Assembly: GCA_965249225.1 (NCBI GenBank)
Contig: CBDFLT010000007.1
Span: 62,001-126,000 of the forward strand
Origin: CBDFLT01 sp965249225
GTDB taxonomy: Bacteria; Chloroflexota; Dehalococcoidia; Lucifugimonadales; G963668185
Reading direction: 5' to 3'
DNA: 64,000 nt
In this document: positions 16,895-25,239 of the stretch, one piece after another
Position numbering within the stretch: the stretch's first letter is position 1
Layout: each line of letters starts with the position of its first letter
Made by a program: the position numbers and the translations under genes
The notes under the pieces: generated by a model
Seen by the model: the letters and a program-made list of their open reading frames with translations, nothing else
The model's database searches: none
What the model was told of the DNA's origin: nothing

Positions 16895-17530
16895 ATGCCT
16901 GTTAACGGAATCCTGGGCAAGAAAGTAGGTACCACGCAGGTATTCCGTGACGACGGCGTGGTGGACTGCGTTACTGCGGTCCAGGCGGGGCCGTGCACCA
17001 TTACTCAGGTCAAGACCTCAGACAAAGACGGCTACGAAAGCATCCAACTGGGCTTTGAGGAGGCAAAGCGTCTCACCAAACCCCAAAGTGGCCATCTCAA
17101 AAAGGTCGGCAAGCTTTTCAGGTATCTAAGGGAGTTCAGAACTGACGATGCATCGGAATTCAGTGAGGGCCAGGAGTTGGATGTGAGTCAGTTCGAGCCC
17201 GGTGATCGGGTTGAAGCCACCGGATGGTCGAAAGGCCGGGGCTTCGCCGGTGGCGTTCGCAGGCACAACTTCCGAGGTGGGCCGAAGACCCATGGTCAGT
17301 CGGACCGCCACCGAGCTCCGGGCTCTATTGGCGCGGGCGCCACGCCGGGAAGGGTTATCAAAGGTCTCAAGATGGCCGGGCACATGGGCGACGACCGCGT
17401 TACAGTTCGAAATCTGGAGGTGATCTCGGCCGACGTGGAGCGAAACCTGCTGTTAATCAAGGGCGCGGTCCCGGGTGCGCGGAACGGACTGCTGCTTATC
17501 CGCAAGGTGCGTGGGAAGGGTAAGACGTAG
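16895..17530 (+). CDS. rplC: 50S ribosomal protein L3
   Basis: 211-aa early assembly protein near the peptidyl-transferase centre. GILGKKVGTTQVF at the N-terminus, GWSKGRGFAGGVRRHNFRGG and GQSDRHRAPGSIGAGATPGRV (about residues 110-150) form the central extension, and GAVPGARNGLLLIRK ends it. Lies 13 nt behind rpsJ. Confidence 0.98.
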   Translation: MPVNGILGKKVGTTQVFRDDGVVDCVTAVQAGPCTITQVKTSDKDGYESIQLGFEEAKRLTKPQSGHLKKVGKLFRYLREFRTDDASEFSEGQELDVSQFEPGDRVEATGWSKGRGFAGGVRRHNFRGGPKTHGQSDRHRAPGSIGAGATPGRVIKGLKMAGHMGDDRVTVRNLEVISADVERNLLLIKGAVPGARNGLLLIRKVRGKGKT

Positions 17531-17532
17531 CC

Positions 17533-18204
17533 GTGCAGCTCAAGGTTAAAAATATTCACGGCAAGGTCGTCAAACGCGTTAAGGTGCGGGACGATGTGTT
17601 CAGCGTGCCCATGAATAAGGCACTGGTCCATCAGGTTGTGGTGGGGCAGTTGGCCAATGCCCGGCAGGGAACGGCGGCCACCAAGACCAGAGCAGAAGTG
17701 TCGGGCGGAGGCGCTAAGCCCCGGCCGCAGAAGGGCACAGGCCGCGCGCGCCAGGGCTCCACACGCTCTCCCCAGTGGAAGGGTGGTGGTGTGGTATTTG
17801 GGCCGAAGCCACGCAGCTACCGGCACCATACCCCAAGGAGAATGAGGCGGCAGGCCCTCGTTATCATGCTCTCAGACAAGGCTCGTTCAGACCGGTTGGT
17901 AGTTGTGGACAACGTGGTTCTGGAGCAGCCAAAGACCAGGGAGATGGTGGGAGTGTTCAAAACCTTAGACGCAGACACATCGGTGCTTTTTGTGGCCGAT
18001 GGGGCAGATTCCGATGTGCTGCGTTCCACCCGTAATATCCAGAGCGTCAAGATGTTGCCGGCGAGCCTGCTGAACACGGTGGACTTGCTTAATCATCGAA
18101 CGGTAGTTATGACCCTTGAGGCCGTGCGGAAGGCTGAGGAACTTTGGGGTGGACCGTTCGTCCGGAGAGCGGCTAAGACGGTGGGCGGCGGAGGAGCAAG
18201 CTAA
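17533..18204 (+). CDS. rplD: 50S ribosomal protein L4
   Basis: 223 aa; L4 lines the exit tunnel and in some bacteria represses the S10 operon. VHQVVVGQLANARQGTAATKTRAEVSGGGAKPRPQKGTGRARQGS is the conserved tunnel loop, followed by SPQWKGGGVVFGPKPRSY. GTG start two bases after the rplC stop. Slightly extended C-terminus. Confidence 0.98.
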   Translation: MQLKVKNIHGKVVKRVKVRDDVFSVPMNKALVHQVVVGQLANARQGTAATKTRAEVSGGGAKPRPQKGTGRARQGSTRSPQWKGGGVVFGPKPRSYRHHTPRRMRRQALVIMLSDKARSDRLVVVDNVVLEQPKTREMVGVFKTLDADTSVLFVADGADSDVLRSTRNIQSVKMLPASLLNTVDLLNHRTVVMTLEAVRKAEELWGGPFVRRAAKTVGGGGAS

Positions 18205-18210
18205 AGGCAC

Positions 18211-18495
18211 ATGGATACTTTCGAGGTTCTGAGAAGGCCTGTCATCACCGAGAAGAGTACCAACATGCAAAACGACGGCAGGTACGTCTTCGAAGTCGCT
18301 CCCGGAGCGAACAAGCTCCAGATCAAGCGGTCGGTCGAAGAGGCGTTTGGCGTTAAGGTGCTATCCGTCAACACCATGGGGGTCAGGGGCAAACGCAAGC
18401 GGTTCGGGCCTCGTTTAGTCGAGAAGCCGTCGTGGAAGAAGGCCATTGTGACCCTTGCCCCCGGACAGACTATAACCATATTCGAAGGCGTGTAA
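18211..18495 (+). CDS. rplW: 50S ribosomal protein L23
   Basis: 94 aa; exit-site protein that docks trigger factor and SRP. RRPVITEKST near the N-terminus, YVFEVAPGANKLQIKRSVEEAFGVKV and a C-terminal RGKRKRFG loop. Starts 6 nt after rplD and runs directly into rplB. Confidence 0.98.
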   Translation: MDTFEVLRRPVITEKSTNMQNDGRYVFEVAPGANKLQIKRSVEEAFGVKVLSVNTMGVRGKRKRFGPRLVEKPSWKKAIVTLAPGQTITIFEGV

Positions 18496-19326
18496 ATGCC
18501 GCTCAGAAGCCTTAAGCCAACTACTCCCGGTCAGCGCGGCGTCGTCCTCCAGACGTCCGATGGCATAACCACGCGACGGCCCAAGAAGTCGCTCTTACGG
18601 CCGCAGAAGAAGAAGGCAGGCCGGAACTCACGTGGTAAGATAACGGTCCGTCACCGAGGTGGAGGCCACAAGAGACGTCTGCGAGTCATAGATTTCAAGC
18701 GGAATAAGCTCGGAGTTCCAGGGTCGGTTTCCTCCATAGAGTACGACCCTAATCGCTCCGGCAGAATTGCGCTGATCAAGTACGCCGACGGTGACTGGCG
18801 GTACATCCTTGCCCCTAATGGGCTCCGAGTAGGAGACCCCGTGCAGTCCGGCGAGGGCGCTGAGATTCGAGTGGGGAACGCTCTTCCTCTCAATGCCATA
18901 CCGGCCGGTACTATGGTTCACAACGTAGAGCTAAAAGTAGGTCGGGGTGGACAGATCGTGCGCAGCGCCGGCGCCTCCGCCCAGGTGTTGGCCAAGGAGG
19001 ACCGCTATACCCTCCTACGCCTCCCCTCGGGCGAGGTGCGTCAGGTGCTAAGCGATTGTATGGCGACCGTAGGGCAGGTAAGTGCGGTTGACCATAAGAA
19101 CGTCAAGCTGGGAAAGGCGGGCCGGAGGCGACACATGGGATGGAGGCCCTCCGTAAGGGGGGTAGCGATGTCTCCCAGGGACCATCCTCACGGTGGAGGT
19201 GAGGGGAGGTCGCCGATCGGAATGCCCGGCCCAAAGACCCCCTGGGGAAAGCCCGCGCTGGGATACCGCACCCGACGCAATAAGTCGACGGACAAGCGTA
19301 TCGTGCGGCGCAGGGACAAGCGATAG
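18496..19326 (+). CDS. rplB: 50S ribosomal protein L2
   Basis: 276 aa, the normal length; it supports peptidyl transfer and subunit joining. KPTTPGQRGV, RGGGHKRRLRVIDFKR, DPNRSGRIALIKYADGD, then GWRPSVRGVAMSPRDHPHGGGEGRS with the conserved His, and GYRTRRNK. The ATG follows the rplW stop immediately. Confidence 0.98.
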   Translation: MPLRSLKPTTPGQRGVVLQTSDGITTRRPKKSLLRPQKKKAGRNSRGKITVRHRGGGHKRRLRVIDFKRNKLGVPGSVSSIEYDPNRSGRIALIKYADGDWRYILAPNGLRVGDPVQSGEGAEIRVGNALPLNAIPAGTMVHNVELKVGRGGQIVRSAGASAQVLAKEDRYTLLRLPSGEVRQVLSDCMATVGQVSAVDHKNVKLGKAGRRRHMGWRPSVRGVAMSPRDHPHGGGEGRSPIGMPGPKTPWGKPALGYRTRRNKSTDKRIVRRRDKR

Positions 19327-19344
19327 GACCGGAGGACGGGTGGA

Positions 19345-19629
19345 ATGTCAAGATCAACTAAAAAGGGGCCCTTCGTGGATGCCAAGCTCAACAAGCGAGT
19401 TGAGGCGGCGGTCAGAAGCGGAAGCAAGGCAGTGATACGTACGTGGTCGCGGCCGTCGACCATAATGCCGGACATGGTCGGGCTCACTATCGCCGTGCAC
19501 GACGGACGCCGGCATGTTCCTCTATTTATAACCGAAAACATGGTGGGGCACCGGCTGGGCGAGTTCGCCCCCACTAGAACTTTCCGCGGACATTCGTCCA
19601 GGTCTGAGCACGTCACGTCCGTGAGATAG
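19345..19629 (+). CDS. rpsS: 30S ribosomal protein S19
   Basis: 94 aa. SRSTKKGPFVDAKL, WSRPSTIMPDMVGLTIAVHDGR and APTRTFRGHS identify it. It sits on the 30S head with S13. Ribosome site GGAGGACGGG before ATG 19345. Confidence 0.98.
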   Translation: MSRSTKKGPFVDAKLNKRVEAAVRSGSKAVIRTWSRPSTIMPDMVGLTIAVHDGRRHVPLFITENMVGHRLGEFAPTRTFRGHSSRSEHVTSVR

Positions 19630-19649
19630 GGTTGTAGGAGCTGGATATA

Positions 19650-20000
19650 TTGGCTGTACGAGCGACTGCCGTCAACACCGGAATATCCGTCAAAAAGATT
19701 AAACCGGTCGCTGACCTGGTGAGGGGCAAAGGCGTGGAGGAGGCGCTGGAGATGTTACAGTTCCTTCCCTCACCTGTTGCTGCTCAGGTTGCAAAGGTGG
19801 TCAAGTCCGCGGCGGCCAACGCGGAAAATGAGTTACTGACCCGAACGTCGGACCTGCGCATTGTGGAAATTTATGCTGATGAAGGGAAGCGGTTGAAGAG
19901 ATTTCGGGCCCGCGCCCGAGGACGTATGGGAAGGATAATTAGAAGAAACAGCCACATAACCGTCGTGGTAGACGAGGAGGAAGCTAAAGTTGGGTCATAA
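19650..20000 (+). CDS. rplV: 50S ribosomal protein L22
   Basis: 116 aa exit-tunnel protein. The TTG start at 19650 gives AVRATAVNTGISVKKIKPVADLVRGK; the C-terminus has the tunnel hairpin and ending RFRARARGRMGRIIRRNSHITVVV. It overlaps the rpsC start by 11 nt. Confidence 0.97.
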   Translation: MAVRATAVNTGISVKKIKPVADLVRGKGVEEALEMLQFLPSPVAAQVAKVVKSAAANAENELLTRTSDLRIVEIYADEGKRLKRFRARARGRMGRIIRRNSHITVVVDEEEAKVGS

Positions 20001-20835
20001 GACGCATCCCATTGGCTTTCGGCTGGGCATTATAAAAGACTGGCACGCCAAGTGGTTCGCTCACAAGACCAGCGACTATCGCGCCCTGGTTCTAGAGGAC
20101 CTGGCCATTCGTAACACCATCGCCAAAAGGTTCACGGACGCTGGTATTTCCAAGGTGCATATTGAGCGTGGGACCAGCGATGTGGTCATAACGATCCACA
20201 CGGCAAGGCCGGGGATCGTTATAGGACGAGGTGGGCAGAGAGTCGAGGAGCTTAGAAAGGTGCTGGAGAGCCGCACCGAAAGACGTGCGCGTCTAAACGT
20301 TCAGGAGATCCGTCAGTCCGAGTTGGATGCCTATTTGGTGGCGCAAAGCGTCGCCGACCAACTGGAGCGCCGCATAGCGTTCCGCAGGGTGATGCGCCAG
20401 GCGGTGTCAAGAACGATGCAGGCCGGTGCAGAGGGCATCAAGATTATCTGCGGGGGACGGCTGGGTGGTGCTGAGATTGCTCGCAGAGAGAAGGTGATGG
20501 AAGGCAGGGTGCCTCTCCACACGCTGCGTGCCGATATCGACTTCGCCGTGGCTGAGGCGGCGACCGAGTTTGGACGGATCGGGGTGAAGGTTTGGATCTA
20601 TAAAGGCGAAGTTCTCCCGGCGCCTACAGAACAACAAGAGATGGCGGATATACAACCTATCGAGGTTACCGTGACACCGGAGGAGCCAGAGCCAGAGCCA
20701 GAACAAGACGAACAGAAACTCGTTTCGGTGGAGCCGGAGCTAGGACAAGACGAACAAAACCTCCCGCAGCGCGAAGAGAAGACATTGGCGGAAGAGGAAG
20801 ACGCAGACGAAGATGCTTCAACCAAAGAGAGTTAA
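19990..20835 (+). CDS. rpsC: 30S ribosomal protein S3 with acidic tail
   Basis: 281 aa; mRNA-entry protein with helicase role. The TTG start gives GHKTHPIGFRLGI. The KH domain has VIGRGGQRVEELRKVL, and the C-domain has GAEGIKIICGGRLGGAEIAR and IGVKVWIYKGE. Normal S3 would end near residue 215; here a ~65-residue tail rich in Glu, Pro and Gln follows (EEPEPEPEQDEQ). It overlaps rplP by 23 nt. Confidence 0.97.
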   Translation: MGHKTHPIGFRLGIIKDWHAKWFAHKTSDYRALVLEDLAIRNTIAKRFTDAGISKVHIERGTSDVVITIHTARPGIVIGRGGQRVEELRKVLESRTERRARLNVQEIRQSELDAYLVAQSVADQLERRIAFRRVMRQAVSRTMQAGAEGIKIICGGRLGGAEIARREKVMEGRVPLHTLRADIDFAVAEAATEFGRIGVKVWIYKGEVLPAPTEQQEMADIQPIEVTVTPEEPEPEPEQDEQKLVSVEPELGQDEQNLPQREEKTLAEEEDADEDASTKES

Positions 20836-21226
20836 ACACCGCTTCCACCACAGGGGACGGCGAAGGGGATTAGCCGTTTCGGGCAGCAGCATTGACTACG
20901 GCGAATTTGGTCTCAAGGCAATGGAGCCGGCCTGGATAACCTCACGCCAAATCGAGGCCGCCCGCAGGGTTATAACGAGGTACGTGCGCCGTGGAGGCAA
21001 GCTGTGGATTCGCGTGTTCCCCGACAAGTCGGTTACCGCGCGCTCCGCTGAAACACGCATGGGCGGCGGTAAGGGTAGCGTGGATCACTGGGTCGCGGTC
21101 GTAAGACCGGGAAGGGTTATGTTCGAGATCGCCGGTGTGCCCGAGTCGGTGGCGAAAGAGGCCCTGGGGTTGGCTTCGGCAAAGCTCCCTATACAGACCA
21201 AGATAGTGGCCAAAGGGGGCCTGTAA
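20813..21226 (+). CDS. rplP: 50S ribosomal protein L16
   Basis: 137 aa. MLQPKRVKHRFHHRGRRRG, FGLKAMEPAWITSRQIEAAR, GGKLWIRVFPDKSVTARSAE and RMGGGKGSVDHWVAVVRPGR are conserved. Binds near the A-site finger. The ATG lies inside the acidic tail of rpsC, in another frame, consistent with translational coupling. Confidence 0.98.
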   Translation: MLQPKRVKHRFHHRGRRRGLAVSGSSIDYGEFGLKAMEPAWITSRQIEAARRVITRYVRRGGKLWIRVFPDKSVTARSAETRMGGGKGSVDHWVAVVRPGRVMFEIAGVPESVAKEALGLASAKLPIQTKIVAKGGL

Positions 21227-21326
21227 CCCAGGGTATGTAGGACTTTACAGAAGGTTCCGGACCTTTGTCCAAACGCAACGCCGGTTATATTGACAGAGAT
21301 ATAGTGGTTGAGTTAGGTCAGGTGCA

Positions 21327-21533
21327 ATGGCGGAAATCGACGATGTCAGAGCATTAACAGACGGCGAGCTTGATGATGAGCTGCACGACACCCAGCATGA
21401 GCTGATGAACCTCAGGTTCCGCGTGGCAACCATGCAGCTGGCTAATGTAAACGAGATCAGAAAGGCCCGAAAACGCATCGCCAAGATCAAGACCATTATG
21501 CGGGAGCGAGAGCTGGCCAAGAGCGCACAATGA
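21327..21533 (+). CDS. rpmC: 50S ribosomal protein L29
   Basis: 68-aa two-helix protein at the tunnel exit; LDDELHDTQHELMNLRFRVATMQL and the basic RKARKRIAKIKTIMRERE are typical. It begins 100 nt after rplP, an unusually wide gap for this operon, and overlaps the rpsQ start by 4 nt (ATGA). Confidence 0.96.
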   Translation: MAEIDDVRALTDGELDDELHDTQHELMNLRFRVATMQLANVNEIRKARKRIAKIKTIMRERELAKSAQ

Positions 21534-22468
21534 GCATTGAGAGACGCAAGGTCCGCGTAGGTACTATCGTCAGCGACAAGATGGACAAGACCGTCGTCGT
21601 GGTCGTCAGCTGGAAGCGGCCCCATGCTATCTACAAAAAGCCCGTCAGACGGGCTACCCGATTCTACGCCCACGACGAAAAAAATGAGTGTCAGATGGGT
21701 GACGTGGTGAGGATCATTGAGACGCGCCCTCTCTCTAAGATAAAACGATGGCGCGTTGTTGAGATCCTGGCGAGGGAGGAGATTGCCGAGATTCAGCCTG
21801 AGGAAATCTCAGCCGATGGAGCCGCATTTGTTGAGGCCGGGGTCGCTGCTGAGCCTGACGAGGCGAAGCCGGCCAGGAAAGCAAAGAAGAAGAAGGCGGC
21901 GGAGGTAGCTGCGGAGGAGGGGCAGGTGGAGGGAACGCCGACCGAGGAGCCGGCTGTCGCCGAGGTTGAGGTCGCTGCCGAGCCTGAGGAGGCGAAGCCG
22001 GCCAAGGAAGCAAAGAGGAAAAAGGCGGCGGAGGTAGCTGCAGAGGTGGAGGAAACGCCGACCGAGGAGCCGGCTGTCGCCGAGGTTGAGGTCGCTGCCG
22101 AGCCTGAGGAGGCGAAGCCGGCCAAGAAAGCAAAGAGGAAGAAGGCGGCGGAGGTAGCTGCAGAGGTGGAGGAAACGCCGACCGAGGAGCCGGCTGTCGC
22201 CGAGGTTGAGGTCGCCGCCGAGCCTGAGGAGGCGAAGCCGGCCAAGAAAGCAAGGAGAAAGAAAGCGGCGAAGGAAGTCGCACAGGAGCCGGCAACGGCT
22301 GAGGTTGAGGACGCAGGGGTCGCTGCCGAACCCGATGAGGAAGAATCGTCCGTAGCCGAGGTAGCGGAAGAAGAGGAGACCGAAGGGGCGGTGGAGGAGG
22401 AGTCTCCAGAGGAAACACAGGGCCCTGACGACCAAAAAGGTGACGGTAAGAAGAAGAGTCGAAAATGA
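21530..22468 (+). CDS. rpsQ: 30S ribosomal protein S17 with long repetitive tail
   Basis: 312 aa against ~85 for ordinary S17. Residues 1-85 are a normal S17: RRKVRVGTIVSDKMDKTVVVVV, HPIYKK-like HAIYKKPVRR, FYAHDEKNECQMGDVVRIIETRPLSK and RWRVVEIL. From about residue 100 a low-complexity tail of alternating acidic and basic blocks follows, with a 40-residue unit containing AEPEEAKPAKKAKRKKAAEV repeated three to four times. The tail is probably disordered and exposed. The stop overlaps the rplN start by 4 nt, so the tail is really translated in the operon. Confidence 0.95.
   Translation: MSIERRKVRVGTIVSDKMDKTVVVVVSWKRPHAIYKKPVRRATRFYAHDEKNECQMGDVVRIIETRPLSKIKRWRVVEILAREEIAEIQPEEISADGAAFVEAGVAAEPDEAKPARKAKKKKAAEVAAEEGQVEGTPTEEPAVAEVEVAAEPEEAKPAKEAKRKKAAEVAAEVEETPTEEPAVAEVEVAAEPEEAKPAKKAKRKKAAEVAAEVEETPTEEPAVAEVEVAAEPEEAKPAKKARRKKAAKEVAQEPATAEVEDAGVAAEPDEEESSVAEVAEEEETEGAVEEESPEETQGPDDQKGDGKKKSRK
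21833..22311 (+). repeat. 120-bp tandem repeats inside rpsQ
   Basis: Units starting gccgaggttgaggtcgc at 21959, 22079 and 22199 have an exact 120-bp period and are almost identical; a degenerate first copy begins near 21833 and the third decays after about 22285. Being a multiple of three, the repeats keep the reading frame. The pattern points to growth by slippage or unequal recombination. Confidence 0.95.
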
Positions 22469-22833
22469 TTCAGCTATATACGCGCCTTAAAGTCGCCGAC
22501 AACTCCGGGGCCAAGATAATCAGGTGTATTGGAGTCCCGGGCGGCAGCAGACGGCGCTACGCGCGAGTGGGAGACGTGATCGTGGCCTCGGTGAGGGAGG
22601 CTGCACCGGCCGCCCCCGTCAGGAAAGGCGAGGTGGTCAGGGCGGTGGTTGTGCGTACCGTACAGCCTCAGCGCCGGCGAGATGGCACCTACATCCGTTT
22701 CGACGACAACGCTGCGGTGCTGATCAACGAGGACCAAATGCCCCGAGGTACACGCATCTTCGGGCCGGTGGCCAGAGAGCTACGCGACCGAAACTTCATG
22801 CGGATCGTCTCCCTCGCCCCGGAGGTCCTGTAG
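22465..22833 (+). CDS. rplN: 50S ribosomal protein L14
   Basis: 122 aa, normal length. MIQLYTRLKVADNSGAK, RRYARVGDVIVASVREA, VVVRT, RFDDNAAVLIN and GTRIFGPVARELRD are conserved; it forms an inter-subunit bridge. It starts in an ATGA overlap with the rpsQ tail. Confidence 0.98.
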   Translation: MIQLYTRLKVADNSGAKIIRCIGVPGGSRRRYARVGDVIVASVREAAPAAPVRKGEVVRAVVVRTVQPQRRRDGTYIRFDDNAAVLINEDQMPRGTRIFGPVARELRDRNFMRIVSLAPEVL

Positions 22834-22834
22834 C

Positions 22835-23146
22835 GTGAAAGTGCGAACCAACGACACTGTTTTGGTAACCAAGGGCAGGGACCGCGGCAAACAGGGGCAA
22901 GTACAGAGGACCTTTCCAGCAGAGGGCAAGGTTGTCGTCGAGGGCATGAATATGGTTAAGCGCCACGCCAAAGCCACTCGTGGCGCCAGGCAGGCGGGCA
23001 TCATCGATAAGGAGATGCCGATGAGGGCGGCCAATGTCGTCCTGATGTGCACTCACTGTAATCGGCCAACCCGGGTGGCCTTCAGATTCCTGGCGGATGG
23101 CACCAAGGCGAGGGTCTGCAAGAAGTGCCAGGAAGTGATAGAGTGA
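22835..23146 (+). CDS. rplX: 50S ribosomal protein L24
   Basis: 103 aa, KOW-domain assembly initiator. VRTNDTVLVTKGRDRGKQGQV, EGMNMVKRHAK, then MTHC-like MCTHCNRPTRV and CKKCQEVIE, a C-terminal Cys4 set that could bind zinc. GTG start one base after rplN. Confidence 0.97.
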   Translation: MKVRTNDTVLVTKGRDRGKQGQVQRTFPAEGKVVVEGMNMVKRHAKATRGARQAGIIDKEMPMRAANVVLMCTHCNRPTRVAFRFLADGTKARVCKKCQEVIE

Positions 23147-23221
23147 CCGGCGAGATAAGCCTCGCAGCCGCGTATACAGGTGTCTGCGTGTGTGCGATGA
23201 GCGTGGGGAGTTGATCTTCGG

Positions 23222-23995
23222 ATGACGCAGGAAGACAAAGACAAGGCCAAGAAAACAAAGAAGCCTTCGTCGAAGGCACGCACCTCCGCGCGTCAGGGCT
23301 CTAGCGGAAAGGCCGGTGGAGCTACGAAGTCCTCTGTAGATAAAGCGCGGACAGGCCGCCGAAAGCAGCAGGTTGCCGTGGAGCCAATTGAAGGTGCGCC
23401 ACAGGTGGCTGCTGAGGCGCCTACCAGACCTCTGCCCCGCCTTCACGAAAAGTTTCGGAAGGAGGTAGGTCCGGCACTGACCAAGGAGTTCGGCTACGCC
23501 AGCCCCATGCAGATTCCTCGGCTGAGCAAGATCGTATTGAACATAGGTATGGGCGAGGCGCTGCAAAATCCCAATGGTATGGAGGCTGCCACACGGGACC
23601 TGACCATAATATCAGGCCAGAAGCCGGTGATCACTCGGGCTAAGAAATCTATCGCTGGCTTCAAGTTGAGGGACGGAATGGCTATAGGCCTCACCGTCAC
23701 CCTCAGGGGTAGGCGGATGTACGAATTCTTTGACCGGCTTGTCAGCTCGGCGCTTCCGAGAGTAAGGGACTTCCAAGGAGTCTCTAGACAATCGTTCGAT
23801 GGGAGAGGCAACTTCTCGCTAGGCATTAGAGAGCAGATCATATTTCCTGAGATCGACTATAATTCCATCGATCGATTACGCGGACTTCAAGCGATAGTTG
23901 TCACCACGGCCCGGGGTGATAGTGAGGGGCTGCGCCTTCTGGAGTTGATGGGCATGCCCTTCGTGCGGCTGTCAGCCGAGACACAGGTCGCTTAG
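23222..23995 (+). CDS. rplE: 50S ribosomal protein L5 with N-terminal extension
   Basis: 257 aa against ~180 usually. Residues about 78-257 are normal L5 (binds 5S rRNA): PRLSKIVLNIGMGEA, SGQKPVITRAKKSIAGFKLRDG, GLTVTLRGRRMYEFFDRL, FSLGIREQIIFPEIDY. The first ~75 residues are a Lys/Ser/Ala-rich, probably disordered extension (KDKAKKTKKPSSKARTS). The start ATG 23222 is preceded by GGGGAG; a shorter form starting nearer the domain cannot be excluded, but there is no ATG before residue ~97. Confidence 0.95.
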   Translation: MTQEDKDKAKKTKKPSSKARTSARQGSSGKAGGATKSSVDKARTGRRKQQVAVEPIEGAPQVAAEAPTRPLPRLHEKFRKEVGPALTKEFGYASPMQIPRLSKIVLNIGMGEALQNPNGMEAATRDLTIISGQKPVITRAKKSIAGFKLRDGMAIGLTVTLRGRRMYEFFDRLVSSALPRVRDFQGVSRQSFDGRGNFSLGIREQIIFPEIDYNSIDRLRGLQAIVVTTARGDSEGLRLLELMGMPFVRLSAETQVA

Positions 23996-24042
23996 CATGA
24001 GAAATGGAGCCTATGTAGCCGACAAAACGAAGGCGGGACATC

Positions 24043-24228
24043 TTGGCGAAAGCATCTAAAATTGCTAGATGGAGAAAGCCCCCCAAGTACCCAGTGCGGT
24101 TTCACAACCGTTGTCACAGGTGCGGGCGGCCCAGGGCGTACATCAGGCACGTGGGCCTGTGCAGGATCTGCTTCAGGGAGATGGCCTTAAAAGGATTACT
24201 TCCCGGCATGCGTAAGGCCAGCTGGTGA
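24043..24228 (+). CDS. rpsN: 30S ribosomal protein S14, zinc-binding type
   Basis: 61 aa. Short S14 with the zinc ribbon: HRCGRPRAYIRHVGLCRICF (C-x2-C...C-x2-C pattern, with the first Cys in RCHRCG). TTG start at 24043, upstream AAGGCGGG. No second, zinc-free copy is seen in the window. Confidence 0.97.
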   Translation: MAKASKIARWRKPPKYPVRFHNRCHRCGRPRAYIRHVGLCRICFREMALKGLLPGMRKASW

Positions 24229-24282
24229 TTTCGTACCCCCGATCTTCAAAATAATAAACAGGAGCGTTATCAGACAAACGGT

Positions 24283-24684
24283 ATGGCGGTAACAGACCCA
24301 ATAGCGGACATGCTCACGCGGATTCGTAACGCGCTGATGGTGCGTAATGTAATTGTGTCGTTGCCAGCCTCGAAGATGAAGGTGGCGCTGGCGCGTATTC
24401 TTAAGTCCGAGGGCTTCATAGAGGGCTTCGAAGTCACAAATGGGGTGTCGCCACAAGGCGTGATGAGAATCCGGCTACACTATAGAAACAAGGGCGAACC
24501 CGCCATCAAAGGGCTCAAGCGCGTTAGCAGGCCGGGTCTCAGGGTTTACGTGGGCAAGGGGGAAATCCCGCGCTACTATGGGGGTATGGGAGTTACCATC
24601 CTGTCCACATCCAAAGGAATTATGACCGGCCGGGACGCGTGGCGCGGGGGAATTGGAGGCGAACTGCTATGTTACGTGTGGTAG
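24283..24684 (+). CDS. rpsH: 30S ribosomal protein S8
   Basis: 133 aa. TDPIADMLTRIRNALM, the middle VSRPGLRVYVGKGEIP and GVTILSTSKGIMTGRDAWRGGIGGELLCYVW are standard; in E. coli S8 represses the spc operon. ACAGGAG ribosome site upstream. Confidence 0.98.
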   Translation: MAVTDPIADMLTRIRNALMVRNVIVSLPASKMKVALARILKSEGFIEGFEVTNGVSPQGVMRIRLHYRNKGEPAIKGLKRVSRPGLRVYVGKGEIPRYYGGMGVTILSTSKGIMTGRDAWRGGIGGELLCYVW

Positions 24685-24694
24685 AGAGGGCAGC

Positions 24695-25237
24695 ATGTCC
24701 AGGGTAGGGAACATGCCCATTTCGATACCGCAAGGAGTTGAGGTGGACATCAGTCCCGGAGAGGTTACTGTCAAGGGGCCTAAGGGTTCCCTCAGCCAAA
24801 AGTTCGACCTCGACATGAAGATCACCCGCGAGAACGGAGTGATGAAAGTGGAGCGCCCGTCGGACGAGCGCCGTCATCGAGCGCTCCACGGGTTGACGCG
24901 TAGCCTCTTGGCCAACATGGTTGCCGGGGTCAGCGAGGGCTACGCGAAGACCCTTGAGATGGTCGGCGTTGGGTATAGGGCGCTGCAAAACGGCAAGGGA
25001 GTCACCTTGAGCGTCATGCTGAGCCACCCCATCGAGGTCAGCCCCATTGAAGGAGTTGACCTGGAGGTAGAGGGTACCAACCTTATTCACGTGCGCGGCA
25101 TTGACAAACAGTTGGTCGGCCGGATCGCCGCTGATATTCGAAAGGCCAGGCTTCCCAATGCGTATACCGGTAAAGGGATTCGATACCGTGGCGAGGTGAT
25201 CAAGTTGAAGCCGGGCAAGAGCGCTAGGAGGCTATAG
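24695..25237 (+). CDS. rplF: 50S ribosomal protein L6
   Basis: 180 aa. SRVGNMPISIPQGVEV, RALHGLTRSLLANMVAGVSEGY, LEMVGVGYRA and the C-terminal GKGIRYRGEVIKLKPGKSA. I use ATG 24695, with GAGAGGG upstream and the usual family N-terminus; the frame is open back to 24653 within rpsH. Confidence 0.97.
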   Translation: MSRVGNMPISIPQGVEVDISPGEVTVKGPKGSLSQKFDLDMKITRENGVMKVERPSDERRHRALHGLTRSLLANMVAGVSEGYAKTLEMVGVGYRALQNGKGVTLSVMLSHPIEVSPIEGVDLEVEGTNLIHVRGIDKQLVGRIAADIRKARLPNAYTGKGIRYRGEVIKLKPGKSARRL

Positions 25238-25239
25238 TC

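Noticed and set aside
21959..22285. CRISPR-like periodic repeat
   Set aside because: There are no unique spacers; the whole 120-bp unit is repeated and is coding in frame.
21735..22435. Long open frames on the minus strand opposite rpsQ (up to 227 codons)
   Set aside because: They mirror the repetitive S17 tail (Pro/Arg or Ser/Ala-rich translations) and have no ribosome site or domain. The plus-strand frame contains the S17 domain and is coupled to rplN.
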